This document shows positions 15,705 to 25,573 of a stretch of DNA of 38,761 nucleotides, piece after piece. The stretch's first letter is position 1; each line of letters begins with the position of its first letter. Below the pieces are notes generated by a model that saw nothing but the letters and a program-made list of their open reading frames with translations, was not told the DNA's origin and made no database searches. A program made the position numbers and the translations under genes. Source of the DNA: CAYXVF01 sp964468125 (GTDB lineage: Bacteria; Myxococcota; XYA12-FULL-58-9; CAYXVF01); contig CAYXVF010000058.1 of assembly GCA_964468125.1 (NCBI GenBank), forward strand, positions 1 to 38,761. The letters run 5' to 3'.

Positions 15705-17498
15705 TCAGCTGTGAAAGCGGCGCCGGCGCCGGGTGTAGAGCAGGCCGAGTGCGAGAACGAGGACCGGGCTCGCGAGCGTCGTACCGTAAAACCAGTACTT
15801 GTCCTCGTCCTTGCGGTGAATGATCTTCACGTCTTCTTCGTTGACCGGGGCGCCCTTCGCGATGTCCGTGTCACCGGCCATCCAGCGCACCGAATCCACC
15901 ACGAGGAACGCATTGCCCGGGTTATTCAGAACGCCGTTGGCAAGAGCGTCCGCATCGGAGAGAACCACGGCTTTGCCTTTTTGCTCGCCTCCGGTGACGT
16001 CGACCGCGGCGACGAGCGTTTGCGCACCGGAGGCTTCGCCCGGATCCCGGCTCCGATTGCCGTTCCCGTCTATGAAGGCCTCCGGCGAGGTTTTTAGGAC
16101 GAGCCGGGCGCTGACCCCCGTGGGCTGAGCGTCGGCGAGGCTCAAGCTCCCGGCCCCCAAGACCACAAAGGCGAGTCGCCGCGAGGTGGCGCTGAAGCTG
16201 TTCACGATCTGATGGATCTGAGTGTTGTTGGTCGCGAGGTTGTAGGGACTGAGTGGCTTTCCGGGGATCCGAACCTGAGCTCGGTCGCTCGCGACGAGCC
16301 CCTCGCTCATGCGCAGTCCGAGGGCCACGAGCATTTCCACGTCCGGCGTGCCGTGGTCGGGTTCGACGGCGTAGAGAAGACTCCCGCCCTGCCGCAAATA
16401 GGCGAGGAGCGATGCCCGTTCGCTCTCGATCAAATGTTCCGTGGGCCCAGCGACGACCACGATCGTCGCGTCCTCGGGGACGGCTTCGCCGAGGCCGTCG
16501 GCGAGACCTAGCGTTTTCACCTCGAAGCCCATGCCCTCGAGGAGTCCTTTGAGCTCGGAGAGCGGAAGTCGGGGGTCGTCCATGCGCGAGTACCATTCCC
16601 GCTCGAGATGCCCAGTGGTGAAATACGCCACCCGATCCGGGCGCGTGACTCGGAGCAGACGCTCCTGCATCTCTCCGTCGAGACGTCGCAACACTCTGCG
16701 AGCGTCGGCGAGGTCGAGATCGAGACTCAGCTTTTCCGTGTTTTTGCCGTGGCGCACGACTACGTAGCCGTTGCCGCGGACCTGGAGCTCGCGGGCGAGA
16801 TCGGGCTCGAGCGCCTGGTCGCGCTCCTCCACCTTCAAACGGGCGTTGAGTGGCTCAAGCTCTGCGAGGTAGTCGCGAATCCGTCCGAGCACCTCGTTGC
16901 CGGGCGGGTAGAACAAGAATACTTCGACGTCGTCGGTCAGGGACTCGACCAGAGCTTTCGTCGACTCGGAGGCGGCGGTGGTCTTGAAGTAGGAGAGGTC
17001 CACCTTTCGGTTCCAGGTGGCTCCGATGAAGTTGAGAGACGCGAAGGTGAGCAGGGTGAAGGCGACGACCAGCGCGCCCTTTGCCGCGCGGCCGACGCGT
17101 GCGAGCTCGATCTCCGGCGCGCCACGCATCGTGCGGAGGGACATTTCCATCGCGATTGCGGGGGCGGCGCCGAGCAACATGAGCGCGGGCCAGCTGACGC
17201 GTAGCACGTCGAAGAGCGTTCCCTCGGTGACCCACGCGAGCCAGTCGGACTGGACGAGGTACACGAGCACCGAGTCTCCGACGGTCTTGTAGGCGAGAAA
17301 GGACCAGAGCGCCGCGCGACGGTGGTTGCCCTCTGAGCGAAGGAAGCGTTGAAGAGCCAGGGCAAAAGCCGTTGCCAAGAGCAGACCGGCGATTCCGGAG
17401 ACGACCGAGCGCGGGGTACCGTCCAACACGCGCTCCCCGATGTAGAGCAGGGCGAGGGAGCCCAGAAGCGTGGGCAAGGCAAAGCGATCCGCCATCAT
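15705..17498 (-). CDS. GldG-like ABC transporter auxiliary protein
   Basis: A roughly 597-residue membrane protein. Four hydrophobic segments fill the first 135 residues and a fifth lies near residues 145-165. A large extracytoplasmic GldG/IFT52-like domain follows (V-F-L-F-Y-P-P-G-N, Y-F-T-T-G-H-L-E, V-V-V-A-G-P-T), then a C-terminal membrane helix and R-R-R-R-R tail. GldG proteins partner GldA/GldF ATPase-permease pairs; in Bacteroidetes these take part in gliding, elsewhere the function is unknown. The permease stop and the ATG at 17498 overlap as TGATG with GGAG 6 nt upstream, so I prefer that start over 17507. A loop D-G-N-G-N-R-S-R-D-P-G-E in the soluble domain fits an EF-hand/dockerin-like calcium site. 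Confidence 0.85.
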   Translation of the reverse strand: MMADRFALPTLLGSLALLYIGERVLDGTPRSVVSGIAGLLLATAFALALQRFLRSEGNHRRAALWSFLAYKTVGDSVLVYLVQSDWLAWVTEGTLFDVLRVSWPALMLLGAAPAIAMEMSLRTMRGAPEIELARVGRAAKGALVVAFTLLTFASLNFIGATWNRKVDLSYFKTTAASESTKALVESLTDDVEVFLFYPPGNEVLGRIRDYLAELEPLNARLKVEERDQALEPDLARELQVRGNGYVVVRHGKNTEKLSLDLDLADARRVLRRLDGEMQERLLRVTRPDRVAYFTTGHLEREWYSRMDDPRLPLSELKGLLEGMGFEVKTLGLADGLGEAVPEDATIVVVAGPTEHLIESERASLLAYLRQGGSLLYAVEPDHGTPDVEMLVALGLRMSEGLVASDRAQVRIPGKPLSPYNLATNNTQIHQIVNSFSATSRRLAFVVLGAGSLSLADAQPTGVSARLVLKTSPEAFIDGNGNRSRDPGEASGAQTLVAAVDVTGGEQKGKAVVLSDADALANGVLNNPGNAFLVVDSVRWMAGDTDIAKGAPVNEEDVKIIHRKDEDKYWFYGTTLASPVLVLALGLLYTRRRRRFHS

Positions 17499-18223
17499 CA
17501 GCTCCATCGACGCGCTTCGATCACCCGCGTGGTGACCAGGAGCGCGGTGTAGGTGAGGGCCAAATAAAACACGGTGTCCTTTACGCTGACGAGGCCGCGC
17601 TGAAAGGGCCGAAAGTGCGCGTCAAAGATCGATAAATAACGAATCACGTCTGAGACCGGCGGCTCGGCGATCCGCGAAAGCAACCAAAACAGGACGAAGG
17701 CGACGAACACCGCCGCCGAGCTCACCGCTGCGATCAGCTGGTTTGGCGCGAGTGCGGAGCACAGCAGACCGAGCGCTACGGAGGTTGCGCCCACGAGCAG
17801 CACGCCGAAGTAGCCGGCGAGAATGTGCCCCAAGGAGATCTTCCCGTTGATCAGCAGAAGGAGCGGCATGTAGCAGGTGAGGAGAGCCAACAGCGCGATG
17901 AAGAAAAACGCGCCGAGGAACTTTCCGAGCACCAGCTGGTAGTCGCGGACCGGCGAAGTCATCAGGAGAATCAGGGTACCGTTTTGCTTTTCCTCCGCGA
18001 TGAGGCGCATCGTGACGAAGACGCTCGCGGCCACGACGACCCCTCCCGTGTGGAGGAAGAACTCGGTCAGCACCTGTCCTGAGGTGCGTGACTCGGTGCC
18101 TATCGCCCAAACGTTGAACAGGAGCCCGTTCAAGAACAGTGCGACCGCCAGAATGATGTAGCCCATCGGCGATCGGAGGTAGTAGGCGAGCTCCCGTTTG
18201 AGAATCCACCAGATGTTGACCAT
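17498..18223 (-). CDS. ABC-2 type transporter permease, GldF-like
   Basis: A 241-residue inner-membrane protein with six predicted membrane helices. The E-E-K-Q-N-G-T-L-I-L-L-M-T-S-P-V motif after helix 2 is the hallmark of ABC-2/GldF permeases and contacts the ATPase. The ATG at 18223 lies 17 bp after the ATPase gene and the 3' end overlaps the GldG-like gene. Together they form a classic ATPase-permease-auxiliary exporter. The substrate is unknown; relatives handle polysaccharide, lipids, peptides or copper. Confidence 0.9.
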   Translation of the reverse strand: MVNIWWILKRELAYYLRSPMGYIILAVALFLNGLLFNVWAIGTESRTSGQVLTEFFLHTGGVVVAASVFVTMRLIAEEKQNGTLILLMTSPVRDYQLVLGKFLGAFFFIALLALLTCYMPLLLLINGKISLGHILAGYFGVLLVGATSVALGLLCSALAPNQLIAAVSSAAVFVAFVLFWLLSRIAEPPVSDVIRYLSIFDAHFRPFQRGLVSVKDTVFYLALTYTALLVTTRVIEARRWS

Positions 18224-18240
18224 GACTATGACTGTCCGGG

Positions 18241-19206
18241 TTAGGCCGCGCTCTCAGCGGGCTTTGATTTGTGGCTCTTGTCCTCACCGTGGCCGGTGAG
18301 CTCGAGGAAGATGTTTTCGAGCTCTAGGCGCACGCGCTCCATTCGACGCAAGCCAAAGCCCGACTCGACCAGCAGTTTCGCGAGCTGTTCGCGCGCGTCT
18401 CGCGTCAGCTCCACCGAGAAGTCGTGCGCCCCGTCGCTCGTGCCCGTAGGCTTCACGTCCCGAACGAACTCCGCGCCCTCGAGCGCGCTCAGAATCGCGT
18501 CGCGATCACCGCTGATTTGCAGCTGGACGGAGGAGCCTGCCGCGACCTGAGTGGCGAGAGCTTCGTCCGTGCCTTCTGCGACGAGCTTCCCGTCTTGAAG
18601 CACAAAGATGCGGTCACAGATCTGCCCGATCTCTGCCAGAATGTGACTCGACACGAGAACCGTCCGGTCGGCTCCCAAGCCCTTGATGAGCTTGCGCATT
18701 TGAACGATCTGAACCGGGTCGAGACCGCTCGTGGGCTCATCCAGCAAGATGAGCTTGGGCGAGTGGACCACCGCCTGTGCGATGCCAACGCGGCGTTGGT
18801 ATCCACTCGAGAGCGCGCCAATGGGTCGATGGCGCACGTCAACCAGGTCCGTGTCCTCTAGCGTACGCTGAATGGCTTCCGCGATCCCCGAGCGAAGGCC
18901 TTTGATGTGCGCGACGAAACGAAGGTAGTCGTCGACGGTCATCTCCGGATAGACCGGTGGTGTTTCGGGCAGGAAACCGATCCGCGAGCGCACCGCTTCC
19001 GGGTTCTCGGCGAGGTCGAAGCCGTCGATGGTGATCTGACCCGCGGTCGGGAGGAGCACCCCCGAGAGGAGTTTCAGGGTGGTGGTCTTGCCGGCGCCAT
19101 TGAGGCCAAGGAGGCCCACCACTTCGCCGCCGTCGATCGTGAAAGACACGTCGTCCACCGCGACCCGGGGTCCGTAGTACTTGCTGACGTTTGAGACGAC
19201 GATCAC
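18241..19206 (-). CDS. ABC transporter ATP-binding protein, GldA-like
   Basis: A 321-residue ATPase: Walker A G-L-N-G-A-G-K-T-T (Lys40), Q-loop region F-L-P-E-T-P, signature L-S-S-G-Y-Q (132-137), Walker B L-I-L-L-D-E-P (Asp156, Glu157) and the S-S-H H-loop. A further 90 residues after the nucleotide-binding domain form the C-terminal regulatory extension common in GldA/DrrA-type subunits. The start is a GTG at 19206 with GGAGGG about 7 nt upstream. It is the first gene of the ABC operon and faces the PpiD-like gene across a short divergent promoter region. Confidence 0.93.
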   Translation of the reverse strand: MIVVSNVSKYYGPRVAVDDVSFTIDGGEVVGLLGLNGAGKTTTLKLLSGVLLPTAGQITIDGFDLAENPEAVRSRIGFLPETPPVYPEMTVDDYLRFVAHIKGLRSGIAEAIQRTLEDTDLVDVRHRPIGALSSGYQRRVGIAQAVVHSPKLILLDEPTSGLDPVQIVQMRKLIKGLGADRTVLVSSHILAEIGQICDRIFVLQDGKLVAEGTDEALATQVAAGSSVQLQISGDRDAILSALEGAEFVRDVKPTGTSDGAHDFSVELTRDAREQLAKLLVESGFGLRRMERVRLELENIFLELTGHGEDKSHKSKPAESAA

Positions 19207-19243
19207 TGCGTTTCCCTCCGAGCCGGAAGTCGTGAAACGTCTA

Positions 19244-19255
19244 ATTCGGCCGAAT
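19244..19255. promoter_or_regulatory. Perfect 12-bp palindrome in a divergent promoter region
   Basis: ATTCGGCCGAAT lies 38 bp upstream of the ABC ATPase start (minus) and about 118 bp upstream of the PpiD-like start (plus). A second inverted repeat, CGTTTTGG (19275-19282) with CCAAAACG (19322-19329), flanks the rest of the region. Either may bind a regulator of one or both operons; no known consensus is recognised. Confidence 0.4.
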
Positions 19256-19372
19256 CTGCTTTAATGCAAACTAGCGTTTTGGGGAAGGGGCTGCAGCCGC
19301 CCGTTTTTGCGGCCGAAACCGCCAAAACGGTGCTCTTGCGGGAGTGCCCCAGGATCGCTATACCGCCGCGCC

Positions 19373-20944
19373 ATGCTCGACTACATGCGCAAAAGCTCCA
19401 ATTCGCTCCTCATGTACATCGTCTTCGGCGCCCTCGCGGTGGTGTTCGCTTTGAGCTTCGGCCCGGGCTCGAGTGGCTTCAGCACCGCCGAAGGTGAGAG
19501 CTATGCCGCCATCGTGAACGGGGAGGCGATCTCCGCCCAGGAATACCAGATCACCTATCGCCGTCGGCGGGATCAGATCACTCGGCAGCTCGGCGGAAAC
19601 AGCTTTGGTCTCGAGCAATTTCTCGATCGGCTGCCGCAGCAGGTGATCGACGGGATGATCTCGGGGGTGCTCCTCAAGCAAGAGGCCGACGAGTTGGGGC
19701 TCGTCGTCAGCGACCAGGAGCTCGCCGATTACCTGGCGGCCAACGTGTTCACGAGCGATGACGACGGCGTGACCCCGCAGGTGTACCGCGACTGGGTGCG
19801 TTCTCAGTTCGGGATGACCGTCGCCGAGTATGAGCAGCAGCTGCGCGACGACCTCGTGGGCGAGAAGGTCCGCAAGACCATCGAGGCGAACGTCGCGGTC
19901 AGCGACGAAGAGGTGAAGACCGCCTACCTGCTCGAGAACAACAAGGCGAAGGTGACCTTTGTACGCTTTGCGACCAAGGCAGGCGCAGACGCGCCCGCGG
20001 CGACCGAGCAGGAGATCGATGCAGCGATCGCGGACCAACGCGACGCGCTCGAGGAGCGTTATAACAAGGACATCTTCAAGTACCGCAACCCGGAGCAGCG
20101 CAAGGTGCGCCAGATTCTGAAGGAGCTGCCCGAGGGCGCGGACGATGTCGCGGTCGCGAAGCTGCGGGCGGAGATCGTATCGCTCAAGGAGCAGCTGGAG
20201 GGCGGTGCGGACTTCGCGGCGATCGCCAAAGCGCAGTCCGACGATGCGTCGAGCAAGGATAACGGCGGAGACATCGGTTTCGTGAAGCGTGGGACCCTCG
20301 CGCGGGAGCTCGAAACCGCGATCTTTACCACCGCTCAGGACGTGATCTCCGAGCCGGTGCAGACGAATCGCGGCTGGCATCTCGTCCAGGTCACCGAGAT
20401 CCAACCGTCCAGCAACAAGCCTTTCGACGAGGTGATTCGCGAGGTGGCACGCGGCTACGTGGAGCGGGAAAAAGCCTCGACGGCGGCGCGGCAGGAAGCC
20501 GAGGCGTTCCTGGCTGAGGTGCAGGGGGGCGCGAGCTTCGAGGAGCTCACCGTGAGCGAAGAGGAGCAGCGGGAGAGACGCGAGGACCCGGCGATGAAAG
20601 ACGCGCGCGTTCGGGTCACCTCACCTTGGATCCTGAAGACGCAGGACAGCGTGCCGCGGGTCGGCAACGTCGAGGGGCTGGTAGACGAGATCTTCGCCCT
20701 CGACCCAGCGTCTCCGCTCATCCCCCGGGTCGTCGAGTCGAACGGCACCTGCTTTGTCATGAAGCTCGATGAGCGCGTGACGCCGGACCTCACGCAGTTC
20801 GAGGAGCGCAAAGAGGCGCTTCGCGAGACGGAGATCTCGAAGAAGCGAACGCGCGTCGTGGAAGACTGGCTCGAGAACCTCCGCGACAAGGCGACCATTC
20901 AATACAACCCGTCGCTCTTCGAAACCGAGCCCGCGTCAGCCTGA
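19373..20944 (+). CDS. PpiD/SurA-like membrane-anchored peptidyl-prolyl isomerase chaperone
   Basis: A roughly 523-residue PpiD-type protein that helps fold proteins leaving the Sec channel. From the ATG at 19373 there is a short cytoplasmic start, one membrane anchor (about residues 10-30), a SurA_N-like helical chaperone region (about 45-190), a parvulin domain (about 240-345, with R-Q-I-L, D-F-A-A-I-A-K and G-G-D-I-G-F-V) and a C-terminal helical part. G-D-I-G-F and G-W-H-L-V-Q-V are family motifs. The earlier TTG at 19307 would put a charged tail before the anchor and is unlikely. The gene seems to stand alone; the next plus-strand gene starts 107 bp later. Confidence 0.88.
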   Translation: MLDYMRKSSNSLLMYIVFGALAVVFALSFGPGSSGFSTAEGESYAAIVNGEAISAQEYQITYRRRRDQITRQLGGNSFGLEQFLDRLPQQVIDGMISGVLLKQEADELGLVVSDQELADYLAANVFTSDDDGVTPQVYRDWVRSQFGMTVAEYEQQLRDDLVGEKVRKTIEANVAVSDEEVKTAYLLENNKAKVTFVRFATKAGADAPAATEQEIDAAIADQRDALEERYNKDIFKYRNPEQRKVRQILKELPEGADDVAVAKLRAEIVSLKEQLEGGADFAAIAKAQSDDASSKDNGGDIGFVKRGTLARELETAIFTTAQDVISEPVQTNRGWHLVQVTEIQPSSNKPFDEVIREVARGYVEREKASTAARQEAEAFLAEVQGGASFEELTVSEEEQRERREDPAMKDARVRVTSPWILKTQDSVPRVGNVEGLVDEIFALDPASPLIPRVVESNGTCFVMKLDERVTPDLTQFEERKEALRETEISKKRTRVVEDWLENLRDKATIQYNPSLFETEPASA

Positions 20945-21051
20945 GCGCGGCCCGCGCGGGGTGAGGCCTTCACTGGCGCGAAGCGCGCACTCAATGAATC
21001 GCCTCAGGGCGCGAAGAGAAAAACGTCAGACCCTCCCCGTACGCTGAACAT

Positions 21052-22344
21052 GTGAGCAGCGGAAAGTCACAGATCGGCATGCCTTGGGGCGAGGGCGCGT
21101 CCTCGGGGCCCCGCCGTCGAACGCGTGTCTGGCACTTCGGTGACAGTGACCGGCAACGGTCGAGTGCGCGAAAGAGCCCGCAGCCGGAGCAGGGCGAGCT
21201 GCTGCAGGTCCTCGGCGGTGCGGATGCGCGCAGAAACGCCGGGCCTTCCGCGCCCGCCCGTCCGCTCGAGCCACTCTCTGTTCCTCGTCGTTCGGGCCGC
21301 CCCCGCATCTCAGACCGGCCGCACGTTTCGGACCGACCGCACGTTTCGGACCGACCGCACGTTTCGGACCGACCGCACGTTGCGCCCGTGGAGCCTGAGA
21401 GCGCATCCGAGCGGGTGGAGGCCCTCGCGCACCGGGAGCGGATGGCACAGCTCGCGCCGCAGTTGCCCGCCCACGTGCGCTTGGGCACGGTCGGCTATCG
21501 CTATCCGCAGTGGGGCTCCCTGGTGTTCGAGAACGCCACGACCCCGGCGGCGATCGCCGAGCGCGGTCTCGCCGAATACGCGAGCCAGCCGCTCTTTGGC
21601 GCCATCGGATTGCCGAGTCACGAGCTCGTTCCAGACGAGCGTGAGCTTCTCTGGGAGCTCCTCGAGCTTCCGGAAGGGTATACGCCGGTCCTGATGATGA
21701 ACCCGGGCCTCACCACACCGTTGTTTCCGCGGCGCAAGCTGTTGGACGCGGCCAATGGAGAGGCCTCTGATGCGGGCCACTTCAACCCGAGCTTCCTGGA
21801 CCCGAGACTCTTCCGCGACGAGGTCTTCCCCGCGCTCGAGGAATTGCGTGCGGTGTGTGAGGGCGAGCTGGTGGTAGCCCTCACCCTGCCGCCCCTGCTG
21901 CGCGAATCCGGCGTGCCGCCGTACCCGTTCCTCTGGCGCTTGGAGCGGCTGGCGACCGTCGTGCCGGACGGCCTTCGAATCGCCATCGAGCTCCGGGAAC
22001 CGGACTATGCGACCGCGGACTATCTCGCGTTTCTGCGCGAGGCGCGATGGACGCACATCGTTTCTACCTGGCCCGGTATGCCCTCCCTAGACGATCAGTG
22101 GCAGTGGGGGGACCGCGAGGGGCCTCGGCTCGTGCGTCTTGCGGGACCACGCCCTCCTACGCCGCCCTTGGGGTATGCCCCAGGCGTCGCCCTGCACCGT
22201 CCTCGAGAAGCACTGCGCACGGCGCTCTCGAAGGCGGTTCGCTCGGACGGCCGGGAAACGGTGATTCTCGCGAGCAACGCGTTCGAGGGGTGCGCTCCGC
22301 TGACGCTCGAAGCAGTTGCCCGTGTGCTGATCGACGACGGCTGA
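21052..22344 (+). CDS. DUF72 (YecE-like) protein with repeat-bearing N-terminal extension
   Basis: Residues from about 140 onward match DUF72, a TIM-barrel family of unknown function: V-R-L-G-T-V-G-Y-R-Y-P-Q-W-G at the start, central A-L-T-L-P-P-L-L and I-A-I-E-L-R-E-P, and a W-P-G-M-P-S-L-D-D-Q-W segment. The first 130 residues are polar and low-complexity and contain four copies of S-D-R-P-H-V. Two starts compete: the GTG at 21052 (430 residues) and the ATG at 21442 (300 residues), the latter with GGGAG 4 nt upstream and giving a product of ordinary DUF72 length. Codon third positions stay GC-rich across the extension, which mildly favours its being translated. No neighbouring gene points to a role. 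Confidence 0.8.
   Translation: MSSGKSQIGMPWGEGASSGPRRRTRVWHFGDSDRQRSSARKSPQPEQGELLQVLGGADARRNAGPSAPARPLEPLSVPRRSGRPRISDRPHVSDRPHVSDRPHVSDRPHVAPVEPESASERVEALAHRERMAQLAPQLPAHVRLGTVGYRYPQWGSLVFENATTPAAIAERGLAEYASQPLFGAIGLPSHELVPDERELLWELLELPEGYTPVLMMNPGLTTPLFPRRKLLDAANGEASDAGHFNPSFLDPRLFRDEVFPALEELRAVCEGELVVALTLPPLLRESGVPPYPFLWRLERLATVVPDGLRIAIELREPDYATADYLAFLREARWTHIVSTWPGMPSLDDQWQWGDREGPRLVRLAGPRPPTPPLGYAPGVALHRPREALRTALSKAVRSDGRETVILASNAFEGCAPLTLEAVARVLIDDG
21313..21384 (+). repeat. Four tandem 18-bp repeats encoding the hexapeptide S-D-R-P-H-V
   Basis: Four head-to-tail copies of GACCGACCGCACGTTTCG, with one changed base in the first copy and one in the last, lie within the extension of the DUF72 gene. 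The unit is a multiple of three, so copy-number change would keep the frame. The near-perfect identity indicates recent expansion. Confidence 0.92.
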
Positions 22345-22408
22345 GGTTGCTTCGGCGGCCGTTGCCGTCCCGTGCCCCTTTGCGATAGCGAAGCACCGGG
22401 AGGTGACC

Positions 22409-23560
<1,152 letters not shown>

Positions 23561-23562
23561 AC

Positions 23563-23624
23563 ACCTGATCCCTTGTTCAGGTAGTCAAAAAACGCTCATG
23601 AATATCGGGATCTATGTCCGGATA
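23563..23624. promoter_or_regulatory. Two dyads upstream of the unknown 603-residue protein gene
   Basis: ACCTGA (23563-23568) and TCAGGT (23577-23582) are a perfect 6-bp inverted repeat with an 8-nt spacer. TATCGGGA (23603-23610) and TCCGGATA (23617-23624) pair at 7 of 8 positions across 6 nt. Neither is followed by a T-run on the plus strand, so operators are more likely than terminators. Confidence 0.4.
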
Positions 23625-23647
23625 GTTGCGTGTATCCTTCAAATTTT

Positions 23648-23676
23648 TTGACCCAGTCTGCTCGGGACTGTGTAAG
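23648..23676 (+). promoter_or_regulatory. Sigma70-like promoter for the unknown 603-residue protein gene
   Basis: TTGACC (23648-23653, 5 of 6 to consensus) and TGTAAG (23671-23676, 4 of 6) are separated by exactly 17 bp. An AT-rich tract (AAATTTTTT) directly upstream could act as an UP element. The leader would be about 35 nt. Confidence 0.5.
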
Positions 23677-23716
23677 GTCAACGAGGGTCCCTGCAGAGGG
23701 GTTGTGTGTCTAGGAG

Positions 23717-25528
23717 ATGAGCGTGAACGGGGCGGGACAAATCAATGGTGTGCGACCGGTGGTCGAAGCTCCGGCGGCACCCGCAACCGTGAATGAATCC
23801 GCACCCGTCGCTGCCTCGGCTGACGCCGCTCCCGCGGAGGCGCCGGCCGGGGCGGCGACAGGCGGCCCGGCGCCGGTTTCCGGTGCGGGAGAGCCCGTTC
23901 CGGCGGCAGCGGAGGAAACGCCCCTGCTGGCTCGTCCCGATGCGGACGTTTTGGAATCCGGCACACCGTCGCTCCTCACGAGCGGTGTGGACACGCTGAA
24001 CCTCCCGCTCACTTTGCGAACGACTCCCCTGCTGACGAGCTTCGATCCGGTCACCGGGGCTGGCTTGCTCTCCGCAAACTACAGCCTCGAGGGCACGGGC
24101 GCGGCTTTCGGTGGGTTTCCGCTCCTCACCGACTCTTCCTTGGTCAGCCCGCTCCAATCCTACGAGCTCCTCCTCCTCGATTGGCACCCGCCGATGCGCT
24201 TGCCCGAGCGCCCGGGGCCGTTTGCGACGGTGCCGAACGGCGGCTTGACGAGCCCGCACAATCTGTTCGGGCCCGGCAGCTCGAATCTGGGCGGGTTCAC
24301 CGTCGGTCGCGGCCCGCGCCTCGGCGTGGGTTTTCGCTCGCCGGGACCGCGCACGGGCGCAACGCCAGGGCTTGGAGTTGTTGGACAACCCGCGCGCACC
24401 GGTCCCGCGGGACCGACCGGGGACGCTCCGCTGACCATGGAGGTGAGCGGCGCGCACGCTCGCCGCGAGCTGCTCGACCGGCAGCAGTCCTTCTATGCAG
24501 ACCTGGAAGCGGCGCCGGACGATAGGGGCCGCCACCTCGATCAGCTCGCGGATGAAATGGTGGTGGAGGTGATCACGATGGCGTCGATCGGCCGCGGTCT
24601 TTGGGCTGCGGGCGCTGGTGAGCTCGGGGTCGAAATCACCCCGGAGAATCGCCGCGAAGTCTCGGAGGCGGCCCTCGCCCTCACCCCTACGGTCCGTGTG
24701 CACGACCCGGACATCAACCGTCGTTACGCGATCATGGCGGGCCTCCTCGATATGCAGGAGCAGCGTCTCGCAGAGCTCCGCAACAACGGCGCGTCGGAGG
24801 GGGAAGTGCTCGACGCCGAGCTGAAGATCGAAGCCCTCCGCGGCCGCATGGAGGACACGGCCCCGCTTCTCACCGATGCGGAAGGCCAGCCGATCGGCTA
24901 TCCCACGGACGTGTTCGGCCCGCCGGCACCCGGACAGGTCTGGATGTCCGAGGTGGTCGCGCAAACGCGGGTCGGCCCCGGCGGCAAGGCGGAAATCGCG
25001 GGCACGGAGTTTGGCGCCGATGTCATCACCGAGATGATGGCAACGCCGACCGCACAGCTGCCGGACGGGCGAAAAGACCGCGCGGAGGCCTACGCGCGGA
25101 GCGCGCGGGATATCTACAGCCTCGCCGTTCAGTCGCAGTCGACGGGTTACAGTAGCGCCGCGCGCAAGATCATCGAGGGTCGCACCTATTCGGCGCCGGT
25201 CACGGCGAAGATCGCCTCGCCCACAAACGGCTCGGTCCTTGGGCGTGAGGGCGCGGTCGCTTTGGTCGCCGACGTGGGTGGCATCGACGCGGACACCGCA
25301 CAGACGGTGGACACGCGCGCGCTCGAGCAAGCCTTGAGCGACTACATGCGAGCGCGCAACGGCGCCGGGCACAATCTTGAGCTGCAAGCGGAGTACGTCG
25401 AGCGTGCACTCGATAACCTCGTGCGCCAGGTTCGCTTCGCGGTGAACCGCACGCTCATTCGCCAGGACACGGTGCGTACGCCGGTAGCCGAAACGCCGAT
25501 GGTGGGCGGCGACTTTCTGATGGCGTGA
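23717..25528 (+). CDS. Protein of unknown function, disordered N-terminus and helical C-terminal half
   Basis: I do not recognise this 603-residue protein. Residues 1 to about 75 are Ala/Pro-rich and probably disordered. Residues about 75-240 are Gly/Pro/Leu-rich with short repeats of L-L-T-S/L-L-T-D type. From about 245 on it is charged and helical (H-A-R-R-E-L-L-D-R, M-Q-E-Q-R-L-A-E-L, A-R-S-A-R-D-I-Y). There is no signal peptide, membrane helix or metal motif. The start is ambiguous: TAGGAG abuts the ATG at 23717 but is well spaced (6 nt) for the GTG at 23723. It has its own promoter-like sequence and two dyads upstream. The disordered, signal-less N-terminus would suit a secretion substrate or a scaffold, but that is speculation. 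Confidence 0.8.
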   Translation: MSVNGAGQINGVRPVVEAPAAPATVNESAPVAASADAAPAEAPAGAATGGPAPVSGAGEPVPAAAEETPLLARPDADVLESGTPSLLTSGVDTLNLPLTLRTTPLLTSFDPVTGAGLLSANYSLEGTGAAFGGFPLLTDSSLVSPLQSYELLLLDWHPPMRLPERPGPFATVPNGGLTSPHNLFGPGSSNLGGFTVGRGPRLGVGFRSPGPRTGATPGLGVVGQPARTGPAGPTGDAPLTMEVSGAHARRELLDRQQSFYADLEAAPDDRGRHLDQLADEMVVEVITMASIGRGLWAAGAGELGVEITPENRREVSEAALALTPTVRVHDPDINRRYAIMAGLLDMQEQRLAELRNNGASEGEVLDAELKIEALRGRMEDTAPLLTDAEGQPIGYPTDVFGPPAPGQVWMSEVVAQTRVGPGGKAEIAGTEFGADVITEMMATPTAQLPDGRKDRAEAYARSARDIYSLAVQSQSTGYSSAARKIIEGRTYSAPVTAKIASPTNGSVLGREGAVALVADVGGIDADTAQTVDTRALEQALSDYMRARNGAGHNLELQAEYVERALDNLVRQVRFAVNRTLIRQDTVRTPVAETPMVGGDFLMA

Positions 25529-25573
25529 TCCGCCGGCCAAACCGTCAGAGGGCTGACCTATGGCTCTCGGTCG

